Shown: piece after piece, positions 33,388 through 42,391 of the stretch
How positions within the stretch are numbered: the first letter of the stretch is position 1
How the letters are laid out: every line of letters begins with the position of its first letter
NCBI GenBank assembly: GCA_023410645.1
Contig: JAEYPQ010000018.1
Coordinates: 1-64,000 of the forward strand
Direction: 5' to 3'
Length of the DNA: 64,000 nt
DNA from: Bacillota bacterium
GTDB taxonomy: Bacteria > Bacillota > Clostridia > TANB77 > CAG-465
The notes under the pieces: model-generated
Told to the model about the DNA's origin: nothing
What the model saw: the letters and a program-made list of their open reading frames with translations, nothing else
The model's database searches: none
Position numbers and translations under genes: made by a program

Positions 33388-34432
33388 TTTTGAAATAAAA
33401 TTAGATTTAAGTGATGTATTAAGAAATATTACTAAGGAGAGTCAATATACTATACCAATTTTTATACCACACTTAGGTTGTAGAAATGAATGTGTATTTT
33501 GTAATCAAAGAAAAATTAGTGGAAGTATTAAGCAAGAACCTGTGGATAATGTGGAAAATATAATAGAAAAGCATCTTAAATATTTTAGAAATATAAAAGA
33601 CAAAAAAATAGAAATAGCATTCTTTGGAGGCAGCTTCACTGGTATAAATATAAAGAGGCAAGTAGAATATTTAGAGGCTGCAAATAAATATATAAAAAGT
33701 GGAAAAGTAGATTCTATAAGAATTTCAACAAGACCAGATTATATTTCAGTAAATATTTTAAAATTAATGAAAAAATATAATGTTAAAACAATAGAACTTG
33801 GTGTTCAGTCTCTTGATAATAATGTATTAATAGCGTCTAAAAGAGGACATTTGAAAAAAGATGTAATACGCGCATCTAAACTTATTAAATTATTTGGTAT
33901 TAATCTAGGACATCAGATAATGTTAGGGTTACCTGAAAGTACAGCTAATATTGAATTATATACTATTGATGAAGTAATTAAATTAAAGCCAACACAACTT
34001 AGAATATATCCAGTGTATGTTATTGAACCAAGTGAATTGTATGATATGTATTTAGATGGAAGATATAATCCACTAACTCTTGATGAAGCAATAAATAGAA
34101 CATATAGCATAGTAAAAAAATGTCAAGAGACAAATATTAAAATTATTCGTATTGGGTTACAAAGTACAGAAATTATTACCTCAAAAAATGATTCAATAGT
34201 AGGTCCAGTATGTGATAATTTTGGTGAATATGTAATTGCAAAAATTGTGAAAGAGAAAGTAGAAGAGGAAATAGGAAAAATAACTTTAGGTAATAATGAT
34301 AATGAGTGGAATGATATAAATATACTTACAGAGAAAAAATATGCATCTTTTATCATTGGGCCTAAAAAAGTGAACAAATTATATTTCAAAGATAAATATA
34401 ATGTTAATTTAAAAATAAGATATATAGACTAG
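33365..34432 (+). CDS. Radical SAM protein, Elp3-like
   Basis: 355 residues. The radical SAM iron-sulfur motif is C-x3-C-x2-C in HLGCRNECVFCNQRKISG. GGSFTGI and ELGVQSLDNNVL, with MLGLPES further on, are typical of the Elp3/coproporphyrinogen-oxidase-like branch. There is no acetyltransferase domain as in true Elp3, so tRNA-wobble modification is only one possibility. Relatives commonly lie next to rnc in Clostridia, where smc usually follows; smc is missing here. The start was placed at the ATG that overlaps rnc by 23 bases; a GTG at 33314 would give 17 more residues that do not look conserved. Probably co-transcribed with rnc. Confidence 0.85.
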   Translation: MHLKKVNSFEIKLDLSDVLRNITKESQYTIPIFIPHLGCRNECVFCNQRKISGSIKQEPVDNVENIIEKHLKYFRNIKDKKIEIAFFGGSFTGINIKRQVEYLEAANKYIKSGKVDSIRISTRPDYISVNILKLMKKYNVKTIELGVQSLDNNVLIASKRGHLKKDVIRASKLIKLFGINLGHQIMLGLPESTANIELYTIDEVIKLKPTQLRIYPVYVIEPSELYDMYLDGRYNPLTLDEAINRTYSIVKKCQETNIKIIRIGLQSTEIITSKNDSIVGPVCDNFGEYVIAKIVKEKVEEEIGKITLGNNDNEWNDINILTEKKYASFIIGPKKVNKLYFKDKYNVNLKIRYID

Positions 34433-34449
34433 TATATATGGGAGAATTT

Positions 34450-34914
34450 ATGAAAAGAGTAGTGTTTGTTTCAAGTTCAGGTGGCCATCTAACTGAAATA
34501 TTAAAATTAAAAGATTTATTTAGTGAATATGATTATTTATTAGTTACTGAGAAAACAAAATTGACATTGGAGCTAAGTAATCAATATAAGATGGAATTTT
34601 TGGAATATGGTCCAAATAAAAATTTATTTAAATATGTTTTGATTATATTATATAATATATTACTATGTTTAAAGATATTAATAAAATTTAAACCTGAAAC
34701 TATAGTAACAACTGGTGCACAAATAGGTGGAATAATGTGTCTAATAGGAAAAATATTTAGATGTAAAGTAATATATATAGAATCTTTGGCTAAAACAAGA
34801 ACTTTGTCAAGGACAGGGGAGTTTGTATATAAATTTGCAGATAAATTTTATGTACAGTGGGAAAGTTTAACAGATGTATATGATAGAGCTTTTTATTTAG
34901 GGAGGCTAATGTAA
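34450..34914 (+). CDS. PssD/Alg14-like glycosyltransferase subunit
   Basis: 154 residues. It opens MKRVVFVSSSGGHLTEILKL, the GGHL motif of Alg14/PssD, then a hydrophobic membrane-associated helix (about 68-84) and TTGAQIGGIMCLIGKIF. In the family this protein anchors and activates the catalytic partner (Alg13/PssE) to transfer a sugar to a lipid-linked intermediate. GGGAG stands before the chosen ATG, which is four codons inside the longer frame. The partner gene follows with no gap. The pair is an orphan, with no other polysaccharide genes around. Confidence 0.88.
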   Translation: MKRVVFVSSSGGHLTEILKLKDLFSEYDYLLVTEKTKLTLELSNQYKMEFLEYGPNKNLFKYVLIILYNILLCLKILIKFKPETIVTTGAQIGGIMCLIGKIFRCKVIYIESLAKTRTLSRTGEFVYKFADKFYVQWESLTDVYDRAFYLGRLM

Positions 34915-35376
34915 ATGATATTTGTAACAGTAGGAACACAAAAACAATCTTTTAGACGTTTATTTGTTTTATTAGAAAATTCAGAAGAATTAAAACAAGA
35001 TACAATAATCGCTCAGGCAGGTAATACGAAGTTTAATAGTTCTAAAATGAATATTTATACTTTTATGGAGTATAGCACTTTAAAGAAATATATGCTCGAG
35101 TCCGAATTAGTAATTTGTCATGGTGGAGTTGGTAGTATATTTGATGCATTACTTGATAACAAAAAAGTACTTGCTGTACCAAGACTAAAAAAATATGATG
35201 AGCATATTGATGACCATCAACTTGAGGTTTGTTTAGAACTAGAAAGACTTGGATATATAAAAGTTTATGATGAGAGTAGACCTTTTGATCTTGTTATAAA
35301 GGAATTAAGGAATACTGAACTAAAAAAGTATGAAACTGATAACAGTTTTTTAGATATTTTAAGAAAAGAAATATAA
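34915..35376 (+). CDS. PssE/Alg13-like glycosyltransferase subunit
   Basis: 153 residues. MIFVTVGTQKQSFRRL is the Alg13/PssE opening, and ELVICHGGVGSIFDALLDNKKVLAVPRLKKYDEHIDDHQ is the nucleotide-sugar binding region of the GT28 type. It forms the catalytic half of a two-part glycosyltransferase with the preceding gene. The ATG follows the partner's stop at once (TAAATG), and GGGAGGC lies within the partner's end, so equal translation is likely. The donor sugar cannot be deduced. Confidence 0.9.
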   Translation: MIFVTVGTQKQSFRRLFVLLENSEELKQDTIIAQAGNTKFNSSKMNIYTFMEYSTLKKYMLESELVICHGGVGSIFDALLDNKKVLAVPRLKKYDEHIDDHQLEVCLELERLGYIKVYDESRPFDLVIKELRNTELKKYETDNSFLDILRKEI

Positions 35377-35449
35377 TGAAATTTATTTTATATAGATAAT
35401 TTACATTTTTTTACAGATAATATAACTAAAAGGAAGTTGATGTTATATT

Positions 35450-36358
35450 ATGGAACAAAAAGATAAAAATGAAACAGTAAATAAATCTAATAAAATAAAT
35501 AGGTTCAAAATTTCAAATTTTATAATTGATGTAGTCTTCCTAATACTTGGATCTTATTTTATAAGTTTAGGAATAAATATGTTTTTACTACCTCACAAGT
35601 TCACAACTGGTGGAGCAAGTGGTATTGCAACAATTCTATATTACGTAGCAAATTTTCCTATGGGTATTAGTGTATTATTAATAAATTTACCGTTGTTTTT
35701 AATATCTTTGTTAAAGCTTGGTAGAGAATTCAGTATTAAGACGATATTTTCAACTGTATTACTTTCGTTATTTCTAGACAATTTAAAATATGATGGATTT
35801 ATAGCTAAATTTCCACTTGATCCGTTTCCTGCATGTATATTTGGTGGTTTAGTTGTTGGACTTGGACTTTCTCTGGTATTTAAGACAGGAGCAAGTACCG
35901 GAGGCTCTGATCTGTTAGCGCAGATAATATATAGACTTACATCAGTACAAAGTCTAAGTCAAATTTTACTTGTTATTGAAATAGTTATAATTTCTTCTAC
36001 AATAATAGTTTTTAAAGATATAAATGTTGGTCTTTATTCAATAATGGCTATGTATATTTCTACTAAAGTTATAGATGTTATTTTCGAAGGAATATATTAT
36101 ACAAAGGTTGCTACAATTATAACTCAAAATCCTGATGAAATCATTGATGGGATATTAAATGATTTAAGAAGAGGTGCTACTATAACAGAGAGTAAAGGAG
36201 CACATACTAAAAATCAAAATACAACTATTACTTGCATAATAACAAGACCACAAATAGCAAAATTGAAAAGCATTATTAGGCAGTACGATGAAAGTGCAAT
36301 TGTATATATATCTACTGCAAATGAAGTAATTGGAAGAGGATTTAAAAGCATGAATTAG
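35450..36358 (+). CDS. YitT family membrane protein
   Basis: 302 residues. An N-terminal membrane domain of about six segments (DUF161: LGINMFLLPHKFTTGGASGIATILYY, KTGASTGGSDLLAQII) is followed by a cytoplasmic C-terminal domain (DUF2179: EGAYYTK-type strand, RGATITESKGAHTKNQNTTITCII). Members are widespread in Firmicutes and without a firmly assigned activity. GGAAG stands about 14 bases before the ATG, somewhat far. The next gene, for transketolase, begins 10 bases downstream with its own GGGAGG. Confidence 0.9.
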   Translation: MEQKDKNETVNKSNKINRFKISNFIIDVVFLILGSYFISLGINMFLLPHKFTTGGASGIATILYYVANFPMGISVLLINLPLFLISLLKLGREFSIKTIFSTVLLSLFLDNLKYDGFIAKFPLDPFPACIFGGLVVGLGLSLVFKTGASTGGSDLLAQIIYRLTSVQSLSQILLVIEIVIISSTIIVFKDINVGLYSIMAMYISTKVIDVIFEGIYYTKVATIITQNPDEIIDGILNDLRRGATITESKGAHTKNQNTTITCIITRPQIAKLKSIIRQYDESAIVYISTANEVIGRGFKSMN

Positions 36359-36368
36359 GGAGGAAAAA

Positions 36369-37172
36369 ATGGAAAGAATATTAAGATTAGAAAAAATATC
36401 AAAAAATATAAGAAAAGATATTGTAGAAATGATATATAAAGCTAAATCAGGTCATCCTGGTGGAAGTCTATCATGTACAGATATACTTGTTTGTCTTTAC
36501 CATGATATAATGAATTTGGATGTAGATAAAAATAATCAAAGAATAGATAAATTCATCCTTTCAAAGGGTCATGCTTCTGCTGCATATTATGCCATACTTG
36601 CAAGTAAAGGATTTATACCACATGAAGATTTAATTACTTTTAGAAGGTATGATAGTTACTTAGAAGGTCACCCAAGTAATAAGATTCCAGGAGTTGATAC
36701 TTCAAGTGGTTCACTTGGACAAGGATTATCAATTGCAAATGGAATGGCACTGTCTAAGAAGACTTTTAATGAAGAAGGTAAAGTATACTGTTTAGTTGGT
36801 GATGGAGAATTAGAAGAAGGACAAATTTGGGAAGCTTTAATGAGTGCTAATAAATATAATTTAAATAATTTGGTTTTAATAGTAGATAATAATGGTTTGC
36901 AAATTGATGGCTCTGTTGAAACCGTTAAATCATTGCAAAATTTAGAAGAAAAGATTAGTTCGTTTGGCTTTGCTGTTCAAAGCATTGATGGTCATGATTA
37001 TAGTCAAATATTAGATGCTTTAGAAAATATAAATAAATCTAAAGTACCAAACTGTATAATTGCAAAAACCATAAAAGGAAAAGGTGTTTCATTTATGGAA
37101 AATAAAGTTGAATGGCATGGGAAGAGTTTAACTGATGATGAATATGAAATTGCAATGAAAGAATTAAATTAA
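36369..37172 (+). CDS. Transketolase, N-terminal subunit
   Basis: 267 residues forming the thiamine-diphosphate binding half. It has KSGHPGGSLSCTDILV, LSKGHASAAYYAILA, and the ThDP motif GDGELEEGQIWEALMSANKYNLNNLVLIVDNN. Transketolase moves two-carbon units in the non-oxidative pentose phosphate pathway. In this organism the enzyme is split in two genes, as in many Clostridia and Archaea. The partner starts 16 bases after the stop. Confidence 0.95.
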   Translation: MERILRLEKISKNIRKDIVEMIYKAKSGHPGGSLSCTDILVCLYHDIMNLDVDKNNQRIDKFILSKGHASAAYYAILASKGFIPHEDLITFRRYDSYLEGHPSNKIPGVDTSSGSLGQGLSIANGMALSKKTFNEEGKVYCLVGDGELEEGQIWEALMSANKYNLNNLVLIVDNNGLQIDGSVETVKSLQNLEEKISSFGFAVQSIDGHDYSQILDALENINKSKVPNCIIAKTIKGKGVSFMENKVEWHGKSLTDDEYEIAMKELN

Positions 37173-37188
37173 TTTTTGGAGGTAATAT

Positions 37189-38100
37189 ATGAAATCTACA
37201 AGAAAAGCCTATGGTGAATTTTTGGTTGAATTTGGAAATAAGATTGATAATTTAGTTGTATTTGATGCCGATTTAGCCAAAGCAACTTGTACGGGAGATT
37301 TTGCAAAGGCATATCCGAATAGACATTTTGATATGGGAATATCAGAACAAGATATGGTTGGAACTGCTTGTGGCATGGCAATGACAGGAAAGACTGTATT
37401 TGCTTCTACTTTTGCAATGTTTATGGCAGGTAGAGCATATGAGCAAGTTAGAAATACTGCTGGTTATTCACATGTAAATGTAAATTTATGTGCTACTCAT
37501 GCAGGACTTGCTGTTGGGGAAGATGGACCTACCCATCAATGTATAGAGGATATTGCACTTATGAATGTTATACCAGGTATGAAAGTTTTCTGTCCTGCTG
37601 ATGATGTGAGTACAAAAAAAATATTGGAAAAATGTTTAGGATATGATGGTCCAAAATATATACGACTTGGAAGAAGTGAAGTGCCTGATATATATAGTAA
37701 TATAGATGAATTTAATATTGGATCAAGTAACACTTTTGGAAAAGGAAATGATGGAACAATTTTCGCTATTGGGAATACAGTAAGTATAGCCTTAGATGCC
37801 AAAAGCTTTTTAGAAACAAAGAATATACAAGTAAGAGTAGTAGATTTATATAGTATAAAACCAGTAGATAAAGAGGCTATTATTAGAAGTGCAAAAGAAA
37901 CTAATAAATTAGTATCAATTGAAGATCATAGTATTATTGGTGGAATAGGAAGTATAGTCTCTAATGTCCTTTGTGAAGAGTATCCTAAAAAATTAACAAA
38001 GTTAGGTGTTAATGATAAGTTTGGAAAATCTGGTAATGTAAATAAGATATACGAACTTTATGGAATAACAAAAGAAAGTATTATTAAAGAGTTTATTTAG
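37189..38100 (+). CDS. Transketolase, C-terminal subunit
   Basis: 303 residues holding the pyrimidine-binding and C-terminal domains. The conserved catalytic-site stretch is FDMGISEQDMVGTACGMAMTGKTVFASTFAMF, then CATHAGLAVGEDGPTHQCIEDIALMN. Together with the preceding protein it makes a heterotetrameric transketolase. The spacing and GGAGGT before the ATG indicate an operon. The next gene, rarA, starts 11 bases on. Confidence 0.95.
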   Translation: MKSTRKAYGEFLVEFGNKIDNLVVFDADLAKATCTGDFAKAYPNRHFDMGISEQDMVGTACGMAMTGKTVFASTFAMFMAGRAYEQVRNTAGYSHVNVNLCATHAGLAVGEDGPTHQCIEDIALMNVIPGMKVFCPADDVSTKKILEKCLGYDGPKYIRLGRSEVPDIYSNIDEFNIGSSNTFGKGNDGTIFAIGNTVSIALDAKSFLETKNIQVRVVDLYSIKPVDKEAIIRSAKETNKLVSIEDHSIIGGIGSIVSNVLCEEYPKKLTKLGVNDKFGKSGNVNKIYELYGITKESIIKEFI

Positions 38101-38111
38101 GAGATGTTTTT

Positions 38112-39362
38112 ATGGAACCATTAGCATACAGAATGAAACCTACTACTTTGGAGGAATTTTATGGACAAGCAGAAATAATTGGTAAAAATAAGTTATTGTA
38201 TAGATTGATAGAAACTGATAGGTTAACCTCTGCTATTTTTTGGGGTCCACCTGGGTGTGGTAAAACCTCTCTTGCAAGAATAATTGCAAACACTACTAAA
38301 CATAAATTTGAAACTATAAATGCAACAACTGCGGGTGTGGCAGATATAAAAAGGGTTGTAGATGAGGCGCAAAATATATTTTCTAATCCTACTGGAAAAG
38401 CAATATTATTTATTGATGAAATACATAGATTCAATAAATTACAACAAGATACATTGCTCCCATATGTAGAAAAAGGGATAATAATACTTATAGGTGCTAC
38501 TACTGAGAATCCATATTTTTCTGTGAATAAGGCTTTATTATCTAGATCCACAGTATTTAAGTTTAGTGAATTACAAAAAGAAGATATTGAAAAAATACTA
38601 GAGCATACAATAAATGATAAGGAAAATGGACTTGGCAATTATAACTTGCATGTTAGTGAAGATGTAATAGACTTTCTTGCTTCAAACTCAAATGGGGATG
38701 TGCGTTCAGTACTTAATGCACTTGAACTTGCAGTTCTTACTACTGATATGAATGAAGAAGGAAAAATCATAATTGATAAAGATGTAATAAAAGAATGTGT
38801 TCAAGAGAAAAAAAGGATATATGACAAAAATGATGATTCTCACTATGATGTTATAAGTGCTTTTATTAAATCAATGCGAGGAAGTGATCCAGATGCAGTT
38901 TTGCATTATTTAGCAAGAATGTTAGAAAGCGGAGAAGATCCTATGTTTATTGCACGTAGAATAGTTATACAGGCATCTGAGGATGTTGGACTTGCAAATA
39001 ACAATGCTTTAGTAGTTGCTGTTTCTGCTATGAATGCAGTACATCAAATTGGAATGCCAGAAGCAAGAATAATACTTTCACAAGCTGCACTTGTTGTAAC
39101 ACTTAGCAAGAAATCAAATACTTCATATTTAGGAATAAATAAGGCTATTGAAGATGTGAAAAATATAGATATTGGACAAGTACCTATGCATATTCGTAAT
39201 GCTGCTATATCTGGTATGGAGCAGTTTGGATACGGTAATGGATACAAGTATCCACACGATTATGAAAATTCTAAAATTGATCAACAATATCTACCAGATG
39301 TTTTGATAAATAAAAAATATTTTAATCCAAAAAAGTGGGAGAGATTCTATGAGGAAAACTAA
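38112..39362 (+). CDS. rarA: Replication-associated recombination protein RarA (MgsA), AAA ATPase
   Basis: 416 residues. Walker A GPPGCGKTSLAR, Walker B ILFIDEIHRFNKLQQDTLLP, sensor 1 IGATTENP and arginine-finger region LLSRSTVFKF are intact. C-terminal tetramerisation and DNA-binding domains include PDAVLHYLARMLESGEDPMFIARR. It acts at stalled forks. The opening MEPLAYRMKPTTLEEFYGQ is the family start. It follows the transketolase genes closely and overlaps the next gene by 14 bases. Confidence 0.95.
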   Translation: MEPLAYRMKPTTLEEFYGQAEIIGKNKLLYRLIETDRLTSAIFWGPPGCGKTSLARIIANTTKHKFETINATTAGVADIKRVVDEAQNIFSNPTGKAILFIDEIHRFNKLQQDTLLPYVEKGIIILIGATTENPYFSVNKALLSRSTVFKFSELQKEDIEKILEHTINDKENGLGNYNLHVSEDVIDFLASNSNGDVRSVLNALELAVLTTDMNEEGKIIIDKDVIKECVQEKKRIYDKNDDSHYDVISAFIKSMRGSDPDAVLHYLARMLESGEDPMFIARRIVIQASEDVGLANNNALVVAVSAMNAVHQIGMPEARIILSQAALVVTLSKKSNTSYLGINKAIEDVKNIDIGQVPMHIRNAAISGMEQFGYGNGYKYPHDYENSKIDQQYLPDVLINKKYFNPKKWERFYEEN

Positions 39363-40656
39363 AAATCTAAAATCTGTAGATAAGAAGATTATAAATAGCA
39401 AGAATAATGATGATAAAATATCACAAGGTATAAATATTTTAAATAACTATAAAGAAAAATTATTCGAAAACAGAGAGAAAAGAATTGGGAAAACTTTAAA
39501 TGAGGCAATTGAAGAATATGAATTAGAGCAAAACTCTGGTAATAATAAAGGATTAAAAAGGGTTGTATTCCTAATATTAATATCTTTCATAGTTATATTA
39601 ATTTATCTTTTCTTCTACTATGGTCCAATTGTTGGAATTAGTGTTTATAGGGATGAAGGTATAACTGAAGAAAAAAGAATTGATATAGTTACAACAGATA
39701 ATGACATATACAAAATGTATGACAATGAATTTCTTATATATTCTAATTCGAAGCTATCGACATATAATGGTAATGCAAAAAAGACATGGGAATATTCTTT
39801 TAGTGAGCAATTTAATCCTAATATATACGTACAAGGAAAATACATGGTAGTAGCAAATAATTCTACTGGTACGATATTTTTATTTGAAAATAAACAAGAA
39901 ATTTTAGATAAAAAAATAGATGGAACAATACAAAATATATATTTAGATTCATCAGGAAATATGGCAATTGAATATTCAACAAGTGGATATAAAAAAGTAA
40001 TAGGAGTATTTTCAAAAGGTGGAAAGAATTTATATAATGCTTATCTTTCAGCAGGATCGATTATAGATATAGAATTGTTAGAGAATGCAAAAAAATTACT
40101 AATTTTTCAATCTAGTACTACATCATTTAAGGTTGGTACAAAAGTTATTGTTGTAGATGGAACTAAAACTGAAAATAATACCACTGAAATTTCTAAACTT
40201 GATGATAATTATATATATGACTTGACTATTCAGGGACAAAACATTATAATAGTACTAGATAGTGGTGTGATAAAACTTAATATAGATACGGGTGAAAAAA
40301 CTGATATAAAGAAATTTGATTCTGCACAGTTTATGTTTATTGGTTTATCAAGTAATTATTATTCTTCAATAGAAAAAAAGCTAGATAGTAATGACGATAA
40401 TTATTTATTTCAAAATAATAGATTTGATAATACCATTATTGGAAGTGTTCAAATTGAAAATTCGCCTAAAATGATGCAAAACACTAGTTTTCTAAGTTAT
40501 ATTGTATATCAGAATAAATTACAAGTAATAAATAAATGGGGAATAGAAGTAAAAAATATATCAATTGATGTTCCACCAAAAGACATTGTAGTATTTGGTG
40601 ATCAAAAAAGTATAGCCTTAATATATACAAATAAAGTATATATAGTTAATATTTAA
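39349..40656 (+). CDS. DUF5711-like membrane-anchored beta-propeller protein
   Basis: 435 residues. A charged cytoplasmic N-terminal part (1-68) and one membrane segment (about 69-90) precede a long extracellular region rich in short beta strands with the repeated pattern of a propeller (for example YDNEFLIYSNSKLSTYNGN, KYMVVANNSTGTIFLFENK). I recognise the DUF5711 type, found in Clostridia near cvpA. The function is unknown. The start overlaps rarA by 14 bases and GGGAG precedes it. The next two genes also encode envelope proteins. Confidence 0.75.
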   Translation: MRKTKNLKSVDKKIINSKNNDDKISQGINILNNYKEKLFENREKRIGKTLNEAIEEYELEQNSGNNKGLKRVVFLILISFIVILIYLFFYYGPIVGISVYRDEGITEEKRIDIVTTDNDIYKMYDNEFLIYSNSKLSTYNGNAKKTWEYSFSEQFNPNIYVQGKYMVVANNSTGTIFLFENKQEILDKKIDGTIQNIYLDSSGNMAIEYSTSGYKKVIGVFSKGGKNLYNAYLSAGSIIDIELLENAKKLLIFQSSTTSFKVGTKVIVVDGTKTENNTTEISKLDDNYIYDLTIQGQNIIIVLDSGVIKLNIDTGEKTDIKKFDSAQFMFIGLSSNYYSSIEKKLDSNDDNYLFQNNRFDNTIIGSVQIENSPKMMQNTSFLSYIVYQNKLQVINKWGIEVKNISIDVPPKDIVVFGDQKSIALIYTNKVYIVNI

Positions 40657-40684
40657 CATTTTATTTATAAGGGGGACGTAAAAT

Positions 40685-41332
40685 ATGATAATTGATATAA
40701 TAATTTTATTATTAATTATACTAGGTGCATTTGCTGGGTATAAAAAAGGATTGGTAGGAATATTAGTAAGCTTAATAGGACTTGTTCTTGCACTTGTTCT
40801 TGGATTTATTTTGCAAGGCCCAGTTGCAAATTATTTATATAATGATACTGGAATTGGAAATAATATATCTGAGAATGTATCAAATTTCATTACTGATTCG
40901 CTTGATAAGAAATCAGAAAATTCACAAGGCAGTGATAATGAGGTAAGCTTTTATGCAGGAATATTAAAAAATATAACTAATGAAGATCAAATTGATGATG
41001 CAGCTAAAAATATAACTATGTATATCCTAAAAGGGGTAAGTTTTATTGCAATATTTTTTATAGTTTTTGTAATATGTTATATATTATCGATGATATTAAA
41101 TTTAGTATTTGATTTACCATTATTAAGTAGTGTAAATAAAATTGGAGGAATTGGTGCTGGAGCATTGAAGGCATTAATTAAAATATGGATATTACTTGCA
41201 ATTATATCATTTTTATCACCAATACCTATGGTTGATGGTGTAGTTCAGTATATACAAAAAACAAATTTAACTAATTATTTGTATTCTAATAATTTGATTG
41301 TGTCTTTAATTAGTTCAAATTTAAAACTATAA
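40685..41332 (+). CDS. CvpA family membrane protein
   Basis: 215 residues with four membrane segments. The opening IIDIIILLLIILGAFAGYKKGLVGILVSLIGLVLALVLGF is the CvpA signature, and the end GGIGAGALKALIKIWILLAIISFLSP is also typical. CvpA was named for colicin V production in E. coli, but its role in Firmicutes is not settled; envelope integrity is the usual suggestion. It has a GGGGGAC site before the ATG and lies between the DUF5711-like and LCP genes in a likely operon. Confidence 0.88.
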   Translation: MIIDIIILLLIILGAFAGYKKGLVGILVSLIGLVLALVLGFILQGPVANYLYNDTGIGNNISENVSNFITDSLDKKSENSQGSDNEVSFYAGILKNITNEDQIDDAAKNITMYILKGVSFIAIFFIVFVICYILSMILNLVFDLPLLSSVNKIGGIGAGALKALIKIWILLAIISFLSPIPMVDGVVQYIQKTNLTNYLYSNNLIVSLISSNLKL

Positions 41333-41350
41333 TAGAAAAAAGGGAGAAAA

Positions 41351-42310
41351 ATGAAAAAACAAAAAAGAAAAAAGAGTGTAATTTCAAAAATAAAGAATTT
41401 ATTTGTTGCTTTGACAATATTAGGAGCATTTGCATGGATAGGACTTTTTACATTAAATTATATAATTGGTGATGAAGTTACCGTTGATTTAAATGGAATA
41501 AACATAACGTCAAAGAAAAAAGAAGAAATTAATGCACTTATTTGTGGAACAAACCAACAACTTAGTGATTCAATGATATATGTCAAATATAATGTTAAGA
41601 CTGGTAAAATTGCAATGATGGCAATTCCAAGAGATACATACGTTGATAATGAATATGGTATCGGACATAAATTAAATGCAATATACAGAGGTAAAAATGC
41701 AATTCCTCTAGTAGAGCAGATTGAAGAACTTTTATCCGTTAATATAGATTATTATTTATTTTATGATAGCAAAATGTTAATTGATATGGTTGATACTTTG
41801 GGTGGAGTTGAAGTTGACGTACCAATAAGAATGAAATATGATGATCCTACTCAAGATTTACACATAGACTTAAAAAGAGGCGTACAAGTATTAAATGGCG
41901 CTCAAGCTGAACAATTTGTAAGATTTAGGAAAAATAATGATGGTACTGGATATACTATGGGGGATTTAGATAGAACAAAGGCGCAACAAGATTTTATAAA
42001 ATCGTTCATAAATACAATATTAATGCCAAAGAATATAGGAAAAATTACAACTTTAATGAATATAGCTCTTGATAATACAGATACAAATGTTACAGCAAGA
42101 GAAGCATTAAAATATATAACTGATATTGGTAAGCTTGATACATCAAGTTTAAAAACATACACTGCGCCTGGAACTGCTGAATATATAGATGGTTTATCTT
42201 ATTTCATATTAGATAAGGATGAAACCAGTGCATTGATTGAAAAAGAATTTAATCTTAAAGATACTGTGGTAGAAGATAATTCTAACACTGAAAATACTTC
42301 ACAAGAGTAG
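41351..42310 (+). CDS. LytR-CpsA-Psr (LCP) family wall-polymer ligase
   Basis: 319 residues. A cytoplasmic, basic N terminus and one membrane segment (about 18-40) precede the extracellular LCP domain. The core reads ALICGTNQQLSDSMIYVKYNVKTGKIAMMAIPRDTYV, then KLNAIY and GDLDRTKAQQDFIKSF. LCP proteins transfer teichoic acid or capsule polymers from lipid carriers to peptidoglycan. The conserved Arg of the RSDTMM motif is Leu here (LSDSMI), although the downstream basic and acidic residues are present. AGGGAG precedes the ATG. It is the last gene of the plus-strand run from 35.4 kb. Confidence 0.9.
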   Translation: MKKQKRKKSVISKIKNLFVALTILGAFAWIGLFTLNYIIGDEVTVDLNGINITSKKKEEINALICGTNQQLSDSMIYVKYNVKTGKIAMMAIPRDTYVDNEYGIGHKLNAIYRGKNAIPLVEQIEELLSVNIDYYLFYDSKMLIDMVDTLGGVEVDVPIRMKYDDPTQDLHIDLKRGVQVLNGAQAEQFVRFRKNNDGTGYTMGDLDRTKAQQDFIKSFINTILMPKNIGKITTLMNIALDNTDTNVTAREALKYITDIGKLDTSSLKTYTAPGTAEYIDGLSYFILDKDETSALIEKEFNLKDTVVEDNSNTENTSQE

Positions 42311-42329
42311 ATAATATAATAATAAAAAT

Positions 42330-42364
42330 ACCAAAGAGTTTAAGTTTTACTTATTCTCTTTGGT
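42330..42364. terminator. Terminator between the LCP and D,D-carboxypeptidase genes
   Basis: ACCAAAGAG (42330-42338) pairs with CTCTTTGGT (42356-42364). On the minus strand it is followed by ATTTTTATT, so it best ends the carboxypeptidase transcript; it can also stop the LCP transcript. Confidence 0.7.
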
Positions 42365-42391
42365 AAAAATTATATTACATTATTATATATT

